Below, piece after piece: positions 1 through 4,963 of a stretch of 15,412 nt of DNA. A model generated the notes under the pieces. The model made no database searches. It worked only from the letters and a program-made list of their open reading frames with translations, and had not been told where the DNA came from. The stretch's first letter is position 1; the number at the start of each line of letters is the position of its first letter. Location: NCBI GenBank assembly GCA_903824735.1, contig CAIJXO010000084.1, forward strand, positions 1-15,412. The letters are read 5' to 3'. The DNA comes from an uncultured bacterium (GTDB lineage Bacteria; Patescibacteriota; Minisyncoccia; Phycocordibacterales; GWA1-40-21). Both the position numbers and the translations under genes were made by a program.

Positions 1-2
1 AA

Positions 3-1463
3 GCCGGATCCTTGTTTCACTTCCCTCAATCAGCCTCTACTCACACCGAGGATCTCTTGAGGGTAAAAAGCCGAGAGCTTCCAGCCCCACTTACACTTAA
101 GAATAACCGCAATCTTGATACCGTATTTGGTAAAAGCACCTATGGAAACGCCACTTCATTGGTGGGGCTATCCGATGATGACCGTTCTCGGCATATGTAT
201 CTAATTGGTCAAACCGGATCAGGCAAAACTACTGTCATCTACCATATGGCAAGCGATGATATTAAGAAAGGCCGCGGGTTAGCTGTGGTTGACCCGCATG
301 GCGACTTAGCCGAAGACCTCCTTAATCAAGTACCAGATGAGCGCATATCTGACCTTATCTATTTTAACCCCTTTGATATTAAGTATCCTGTCGGTATAAA
401 TCTACTCGAGCTTTCTGATTGCCTGGATGAGGATGAGCTGGAACTGGAAAAAGAGCTGGTCTGTGAAAGTGTGATCTCCATATTCAGGCGGGTATTCTCT
501 AAAGACGAAAATGCCGATGCTCACCGAATTGAATATATCCTGCGAAACACCATCTACACTGCCTTTACCGTTCCCAACTGCACTATATTTACAATTTATG
601 ACCTATTGAATGATCCAACTATTCAGAAACAAGCCGTACGCAATCTAAAAGACGAAAACCTCCTGCACTTCTGGAGGAATGAGTTTGGCAAAGCCGGCAA
701 CTACCAGATCGTAAAGATGGTTGGCGGCGTTACCGCCAAAGTCGGCCGTTTTCTCTTTTCCCCAACTGCCAAACGAATTCTGGAACAGCCTAAATCAACC
801 ATCAACTTTGATGATATTTTAGACACGAAAAAGATCCTGATCTGCAACCTTGCGGAAGGTAAGATTGGCGAAGACACCTCACAGCTCCTTGGCACTACCG
901 TTATTGCCAAGATTCACCAAGCCGCCATGCGTCGAGCCCGAAAGTCTGCTCATACCCGTACTCCGTTCTATCTCTTTATCGATGAGTTTCAAAACTTTGC
1001 CACTAGCTCCTTTACCAAACTGCTCTCTGGTGGACGCAAGTTTGGTCTAAGGATTGCCATTGCCGAGCAATCTACTTCCCAGCAAGAAAACCGCAACATC
1101 GTAAATGTTATTCTAGCTAACACCGGAACCGTAGTTTGCTTTAGAACCGCTAGCCCCATTGACGAAGACTTGATGCTTGCCCAATTTGCCCCAACCGTCC
1201 ACCAAGGCGATATTACCAACCTTCCGCGCTATCACTTTTACATCAAGCTCTCGGCGGTTAAGCCGGAAGAACCATTCTCTGGCATTACCTTGCCGATTGT
1301 TGTTAACCAAGACCCAGAGAGAATGGAGCAACTGATTGGTACGTCTAGAGCTAACTACGCCATCACCTATCAAAAGCCTAAGCAGATTGCTGTTAGTAAA
1401 ACAGCTAAGCCAAAAGATAACGAGCCAGATCATGTCCAGACTGTTGATAATACCCTCGTTTGA
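3..1463 (+). CDS. Type IV secretion coupling ATPase (VirD4/TraG/TraD-like), 5' end outside window
   Basis: This is an ATPase of the coupling-protein family, which delivers DNA-protein substrates to a type IV secretion or conjugation channel at the inner membrane. Numbering from the TTG at 12, the Walker A motif GQTGSGKTT is at about 66-74, the family-typical VVDPHGDLAEDLL follows at 92-104, and Walker B is FYLFIDEFQ at about 319-327. Further on are the AIAEQSTSQQ sensor-like stretch and an ANTGT segment. The frame is open to the window edge (the codons before the TTG read A-G-S) and no Shine-Dalgarno sequence precedes the TTG, so the real start and any membrane or cargo domain lie upstream. 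Related Patescibacteria proteins carry a similar LFHFP stretch internally, as I recall. The next gene, a Replic_Relax protein, is a common partner. The ATPase call is secure; an active conjugation system is inference. Confidence 0.88.
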   Translation, partial: AGSLFHFPQSASTHTEDLLRVKSRELPAPLTLKNNRNLDTVFGKSTYGNATSLVGLSDDDRSRHMYLIGQTGSGKTTVIYHMASDDIKKGRGLAVVDPHGDLAEDLLNQVPDERISDLIYFNPFDIKYPVGINLLELSDCLDEDELELEKELVCESVISIFRRVFSKDENADAHRIEYILRNTIYTAFTVPNCTIFTIYDLLNDPTIQKQAVRNLKDENLLHFWRNEFGKAGNYQIVKMVGGVTAKVGRFLFSPTAKRILEQPKSTINFDDILDTKKILICNLAEGKIGEDTSQLLGTTVIAKIHQAAMRRARKSAHTRTPFYLFIDEFQNFATSSFTKLLSGGRKFGLRIAIAEQSTSQQENRNIVNVILANTGTVVCFRTASPIDEDLMLAQFAPTVHQGDITNLPRYHFYIKLSAVKPEEPFSGITLPIVVNQDPERMEQLIGTSRANYAITYQKPKQIAVSKTAKPKDNEPDHVQTVDNTLV

Positions 1464-1599
1464 GAAGTCAGAATTAGTGTCCGCTTACAGCCACTCATTT
1501 TGGGGCATTTCGAGATTAAACCAGCAAATACTCCGACATCTATATTTATATATACATATACACGCCACTTGCTTTCCTTATAACCTTGACTAACTTCAC

Positions 1600-2391
1600 A
1601 TGAAACAAACACTTACTAAACTAACCCTCAAACCCAGACAGACCGAAATACTTACCTTGCTCTACCGCTTTCGCTTTTTAAATCGTCTTCAAATTCAAAC
1701 TCTACTTAATCATAAATCTAAAAGCCGTATCCTAACTTGGCTAAACGAACTAACAACTGAACGATACATTAAGCAGTACTTTGATAAACAAATCGCAGCT
1801 TCAGTATCAGTCTATTCACTTGGGCCAATGGGTAGAAAGTACCTAAAACAAAATGCTAATACTCTAAAAATTAATACTGCTCTCTTAGATCGAATAAGGA
1901 GGGAGAAATCTCTTTCCCTTGAATTTCGTAATCACTGCCTATTTCTAGCTGATATTCATATCTCCCTACTTCAATTGACCACTAAAACCAAGGCCAAGCT
2001 ACACCTTTACACCGCCACCGATCTGTCGGTGATAGAAGATATCATTAAGCCAAGCCCCGACCTCTATTTCGCCATTGTGGAGGCAAATGGAAGCACAAAA
2101 CGCTTCTTTCTAGACGTGTTTGAAGACGGGGCACCGAAAGTGATGCGTTCTCGCGTCCGCAGGTATGTTAACTACTTCAAAAACGACGACTGGCAATCAC
2201 ATACCGATAAAGCTTTCCCAGAGATAATCCTAGTTTGTCCAAACGACCGACTCAAGCACCACCTTTTCTTTTATATCCAAAAACAGCTTATCGATGAGCC
2301 GGATATGAGCTTTTACCTTTCAACCATAGATCAGGTTAGTGCCAAAGGTATCTGTAAAGAAGTACTCCAGAAAGTTACCGAGGAAGAATAG
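1600..2391 (+). CDS. Replic_Relax family (replication-relaxation) protein
   Basis: A 263-residue protein resembling the Replic_Relax family, which is associated with plasmids and conjugative elements and thought to act in replication initiation or DNA relaxation; its biochemistry is poorly known. Residues 11-75 look like a winged helix-turn-helix: TEILTLLYRFRFLNRLQIQ, then a recognition-helix-like segment and a basic wing. The C-terminal half has PSPDLYFAI (about 151-159), FFLDVFEDGAPK (169-180) and an R-x-RRYVNYF helix, the conserved core of the family. There is no signal peptide or membrane segment. It lies 136 nt after the coupling ATPase. No Shine-Dalgarno sequence precedes the ATG; a TATAAC hexamer at 1579-1584 in an AT-rich stretch could be a -10 box with a very short leader, but there is no good -35. 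The start fits the family N-terminus. The family call is fairly sure, the exact role is not. Confidence 0.75.
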   Translation: MKQTLTKLTLKPRQTEILTLLYRFRFLNRLQIQTLLNHKSKSRILTWLNELTTERYIKQYFDKQIAASVSVYSLGPMGRKYLKQNANTLKINTALLDRIRREKSLSLEFRNHCLFLADIHISLLQLTTKTKAKLHLYTATDLSVIEDIIKPSPDLYFAIVEANGSTKRFFLDVFEDGAPKVMRSRVRRYVNYFKNDDWQSHTDKAFPEIILVCPNDRLKHHLFFYIQKQLIDEPDMSFYLSTIDQVSAKGICKEVLQKVTEEE

Positions 2392-2420
2392 CCACTGTGT
2401 GAAATTGTATGACGAGCATG

Positions 2421-2464
2421 AAAAAAGGCCCGAGAGCCCTTAAGTTTGCTCCCGAGCCTCTTTT
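2421..2464 (-). terminator. Rho-independent terminator oriented for the minus strand
   Basis: A 12-bp stem is formed by 2426-2437 and 2448-2459 around a 10-nt loop, and lies just past the DUF3768 stop. As minus-strand RNA, every position pairs, two of them as G-U, and the stem is followed by a run of six U (2421-2426). Read on the plus strand, the same two positions become C-A mismatches and the tail is only four T, so it would terminate the Replic_Relax transcript less well. It sits between two convergent genes and probably serves both. Confidence 0.8.
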
Positions 2465-2791
2465 CTAATACTCATCAGCCCGCATCAGCGTTAGCAACCG
2501 ATTGCAATCCTTGGAAAGCGGATCCATAAAGCACTTCATCTTCTGGTCATAGTAATCTATCTTCCAGAAGACGTTTCTACCGTTCCACTCAATCTTCCCA
2601 AAGTCATGCTCGCCGTATGGATCATTATCTGCGTCAAAGTCATTGAAACGCTGCACCGCACAAATCAACCCACAAACATCCGGAAGCTCCATCGCCCCAG
2701 GGGTCATCATAAATCCAATGCCGGCTCTGCGATAAAGATCATTCTTAAGCGCTACCTCACTGGTCTGCACCCCAATATTCATCATAGTCAT
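2465..2791 (-). CDS. DUF3768 family protein
   Basis: A 108-residue protein matching DUF3768, a small family of unknown function found mostly on plasmids and in accessory DNA of proteobacteria. The hallmarks are FDADNDPYGEHDFG, then NVFWKIDYYDQKM, and the C-terminal LLTLMRADEY; the protein spans the whole family from an ALKNDLYR start to this end. The frame extends up to an ATG at 2839, but that would add a hydrophobic 16-residue N-terminus not expected for the family. A clear AGGAGG at 2796-2801 lies inside that extension, so a start at 2791 (or the ATGs at 2785 or 2782) is preferred. The gene follows a 55-residue gene in the same direction and ends at a terminator. A cytoplasmic location is likely. 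The family call is strong, the function unknown. Confidence 0.82.
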   Translation of the reverse strand: MTMMNIGVQTSEVALKNDLYRRAGIGFMMTPGAMELPDVCGLICAVQRFNDFDADNDPYGEHDFGKIEWNGRNVFWKIDYYDQKMKCFMDPLSKDCNRLLTLMRADEY

Positions 2792-2795
2792 ATAT

Positions 2796-2801
2796 CCTCC
2801 T
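2796..2801 (-). promoter_or_regulatory. Ribosome binding site deciding the DUF3768 start
   Basis: AGGAGG on the minus strand, 4 nt before the ATG at 2791 and 10 nt before the ATG at 2785. It favours the shorter DUF3768 protein over the in-frame ATG at 2839, which has only a weak GAGAAG ahead of it. Confidence 0.6.
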
Positions 2802-2844
2802 AAGATTAAAACTAATAGTTGTAAGTGTTTTTTACGCATATGCT

Positions 2845-3012
2845 TTACTTCTCTTTTAGCGCAAGTGCAATCTCATCTACTCGCTCACCCTCCTGATACA
2901 GAAAGTCTGCTTTAGCTAGAGCCTCATCATCTCCCCGATACTCTTTGACAAGAGCTGAATACTTTTGATCCTCCTCTAGAAAATCAGCAACTGCCTCATC
3001 TTTAGTCTTCAT
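2845..3012 (-). CDS. Small acidic protein, 55 residues, unknown function
   Basis: A short open frame beginning MKTKDEAVADF and ending ALALKEK. It is supported by a strong ribosome binding site (AGGAGG at 3018-3023, 5 nt before the ATG) and by its position directly before the DUF3768 gene. Its stop is only 5 nt from the upstream ATG of that frame and 53 nt from the preferred start, so the two are probably one transcript. The protein is highly charged, has no cysteine or membrane segment, and should be mostly helical. It contains a weak internal duplication (DEAVADFL near the start, DEALAKADFL in the middle). I recognise no family. A small partner of the DUF3768 protein, or an antirestriction-like or regulatory protein, are guesses only. 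Confidence 0.65.
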   Translation of the reverse strand: MKTKDEAVADFLEEDQKYSALVKEYRGDDEALAKADFLYQEGERVDEIALALKEK

Positions 3013-3055
3013 ATCTACCTCCTAATTAACCAATAGACTTCTTGATCGGCAGGTC

Positions 3056-3195
3056 GACCTCCCGCCTACGACCCAAGGGGAAGGACAGCACGCTGACGGT
3101 GTCAAGGTGGAGCCCTACCTTAACTTTCAAAGACAAAAAGGAACGACCTTGACGCCGTCAGATCTGTCCTTACAATGGGAAGATTGGCGGAGGTC
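3056..3195 (+). repeat. Long imperfect inverted repeat: candidate structured RNA or DNA-processing site
   Basis: Three nested arms pair across 140 nt. The outer arm GACCTCCCGCC (3056-3066) pairs with GGCGGAGGTC (3186-3195) with one bulged C. The middle arm AAGGACAG (3081-3088) pairs with CTGTCCTT (3164-3171). The inner arm CTGACGGTGTCAAGGT (3093-3108) pairs with ACCTTGACGCCGTCAG (3146-3161). Only one inner position is non-Watson-Crick, and it is G-U as plus-strand RNA (A-C on the minus strand). A 14-by-14 internal loop holds a further CCCA/TGGG pairing, and the apical loop is 37 nt. The stretch 3013-3277 has no convincing gene. It could be a structured non-coding RNA, a transfer or replication origin hairpin (conjugation genes lie nearby), or the remains of a palindromic mobile element. 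The folding is seen directly; the function is not known. Confidence 0.6.
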
Positions 3196-3231
3196 ATACA
3201 CATCTAAAAAGCTCCGTTCCTATCTGGTTTT

Positions 3232-3253
3232 TTGACTTACAAAAGAGTAATAT
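3232..3253 (+). promoter_or_regulatory. Possible promoter region of the defence cassette
   Basis: TTGACT at 3232-3237 and TAATAT at 3248-3253 lie just ahead of the first cassette gene. Their spacing (10 nt) is too short for one sigma-70 promoter, so at most one of the two belongs to a real promoter. The positional argument is good, the sequence argument weak. Confidence 0.2.
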
Positions 3254-3277
3254 GAGCTTAGGTAAACGAGATTATTT

Positions 3278-3499
3278 ATGGATTATGAACCCTTTTCCCG
3301 TGTAGTTATTGACTCTAAACTTAGAGAAACAGGTTGGGACATCAATGACTTAAGCAAGGTTGTTATTGAAGACTACGGAATATTTGGGCGCGCTGAATGC
3401 ATCTTGAAGGATTACCATAGGCGACCGCTCGCTCTCATCCAATTAAGAAGAGCTAAGCTGGAAGCACAGAACTCGCATAATAACCAGAAGCAAGGCTGA
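3278..3499 (+). CDS. Truncated HsdR N-terminal-like fragment, 73 residues, catalytic residues lost
   Basis: The protein resembles the first 60-70 residues of type I restriction HsdR or EcoEI-type R subunits, where the pattern is an IDxxLRxxGWD helix followed by a nuclease strand pair GRADY...PLALIEAKR. Here the matching parts are IDSKLRETGWD (about 11-21) and GRAECILKDYHRRPLALIQLRRAK (from about 37). The PD-(D/E)XK aspartate is replaced by E and the E-x-K by Q-L-R, and the protein stops where the helicase part of HsdR would continue. It cannot be an active nuclease. Its stop is 6 nt before the GHKL ATPase start, so it is co-transcribed with the cassette. It may be a decayed restriction gene fused to the operon front, or a repurposed small DNA-binding subunit. 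The Shine-Dalgarno is weak. Confidence 0.6.
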   Translation: MDYEPFSRVVIDSKLRETGWDINDLSKVVIEDYGIFGRAECILKDYHRRPLALIQLRRAKLEAQNSHNNQKQG

Positions 3500-3505
3500 A
3501 TAAGT

Positions 3506-4963
3506 ATGAAGGAAGTAATATTAACCCCCTTTGCGCCAATTCTTGTAGAGTCGACCAGATCAATCGGATATTCTTTTGAAGCTGCATTATCTGATGTAAT
3601 CGATAACAGCATTGGTAAGGGTGCAAAAAATGTAAATATAAATTTTCGCTCAATCGAGTACCCATATATCGCAATAATCGATGACGCTTGTGGTATGGAT
3701 GAGAGTGAACTTGAGTTGGCCATGAGATTTGGCAGTAGGAGTTCACTAGATGCACGAGACGCAAATGACCTAGGGCGCTTTGGGCTGGGGCTTAAATTAG
3801 CTTCTCTTTCACAGTGCCGAAAGGTTACCGTTGTAACAAAAAAGGACGGCTGCATTAATGGAGCAAGATGGGATCTTGATCATGTAATAGAGAAGCGCGA
3901 TTGGGTATTGTTGCGCCTTGAAAATGCGGAAATTGATGCCACACCTCATATTGATATTCTTAGAGAACAGACATGCGGAACAATAGTTATTTGGGAGGAT
4001 TTCGATAGGTTGTTGAGCGAAACAGCAGATCCCCAAAAGGTCTTCGATGAAAAAATTGATATTGCCAGATCGCATACAGCTCTGGTATTTCATAGATTTC
4101 TTGAGGGTTTTAATCCGATAAAAATGTTTTTTAATAATTCGCGAATTGAGCCCATTGATCCGTTTTTGGAGAAGAATGCGGCAACCCAACCTCTTATCGA
4201 ACAGGAATTAGTTATCGATAATAGTGTTATAAAAGTCAAGCCATTTATCTTGCCGTATGTTTCTAAGTTATCCTCCAAGGACCGGCAGATGATCGGTGGC
4301 ACCGACTTGAGACAAAACCAAGGCTTTTACGTATATCGTAATAAAAGACTTATTGTCTGGGGAACTTGGTTTAGATTAATTAGACAATACGAACTGAATA
4401 AACTTGCCAGAGTCAGGGTTGATATCCCCAACACTTTGGACTCAATATGGGAAATTGACATAAAAAAATCCACTGCTTCTCTACCGGATATCGTCAAGCG
4501 AAGCCTTGTATCGATTGTCGAGAATACTGTTGGTAGAAGTGAACGTGTTTATAAATATCGCGGACGAAATATAAATAATGACGACCTAATACATGTCTGG
4601 AACCACGTTGATAACAGAGGTTCTTTGCAATACTTAGTTAACAGAGATCTCCCCCTATATAAAGCGTTAGAAGAAACCTTGGAAGATAGGCAGCTTAATG
4701 CCTTGGATTCTCTAATAAAAACTGTTGAAGACTCATTTCCATACGGCGATGTTTATTACCGTGTTGCTAAAAATGAAAACAGCACACAAGCAGCAACATT
4801 GGATTTCAATGAGGTTCACCAATTAGCTCTTGATACCATCGAATATATTAAAAGCACTCAGGGAGATATTCGGTCCTTTCTGGACAAAATGGATAAATAT
4901 GATTGTTTTATGAAGTATCCTGATGTTATCGAGGCTATAAGAAAGGAATACAAGCATGAATAA
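3506..4963 (+). CDS. GHKL-fold ATPase, MutL/MORC-like, of a Z1/AIPR defence operon
   Basis: A 485-residue ATPase of the GHKL (gyrase, Hsp90, histidine kinase, MutL) superfamily. ATP-lid motifs are visible: N-box ALSDVIDNSIGKGA (27-40), motif I IIDDACGMD (57-65) and motif II GRFGLGLK (90-97). A following S5-type domain includes NQGFYVYRNKRLI, RVRVDIPN and WEIDIKKSTASLP, the conserved lysine region that completes the ATP site. Such ATPases dimerise on ATP binding and probably clamp or loop DNA. The N-box base position carries D30 where MutL has E, and the first glycine of motif I is alanine (A61); related restriction-type GHKL proteins vary here. It overlaps the next gene by 8 nt (ATGAATAA), implying translational coupling. 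In the Mza scheme it is the MutL-like member; I am not sure of the letter assignment, so no symbol is given. Confidence 0.85.
   Translation: MKEVILTPFAPILVESTRSIGYSFEAALSDVIDNSIGKGAKNVNINFRSIEYPYIAIIDDACGMDESELELAMRFGSRSSLDARDANDLGRFGLGLKLASLSQCRKVTVVTKKDGCINGARWDLDHVIEKRDWVLLRLENAEIDATPHIDILREQTCGTIVIWEDFDRLLSETADPQKVFDEKIDIARSHTALVFHRFLEGFNPIKMFFNNSRIEPIDPFLEKNAATQPLIEQELVIDNSVIKVKPFILPYVSKLSSKDRQMIGGTDLRQNQGFYVYRNKRLIVWGTWFRLIRQYELNKLARVRVDIPNTLDSIWEIDIKKSTASLPDIVKRSLVSIVENTVGRSERVYKYRGRNINNDDLIHVWNHVDNRGSLQYLVNRDLPLYKALEETLEDRQLNALDSLIKTVEDSFPYGDVYYRVAKNENSTQAATLDFNEVHQLALDTIEYIKSTQGDIRSFLDKMDKYDCFMKYPDVIEAIRKEYKHE

Noticed and set aside
1113..1433. Minus-strand open frame of 106 codons inside the coupling ATPase gene
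   Set aside because: It is antisense to a well-conserved ATPase, with low-complexity composition and no recognisable motif.
3056..3195. The long hairpin read as an integron attC site or as a terminator
   Set aside because: The ends lack the attC core triplets (AAC/GTT), no integrase or cassette array is present, and no T run follows the outer stem.
3260..3267. AGGTAAAC also present at 13311-13318, possible direct repeats bounding the cassette
   Set aside because: An eight-base match over 10 kb is expected by chance, and the flanks do not extend it.
3412..3855. Minus-strand open frame of 147 codons over the start of the GHKL gene
   Set aside because: It lies opposite a gene with clear ATPase motifs, has no family features and no ribosome binding site; it is a shadow frame.
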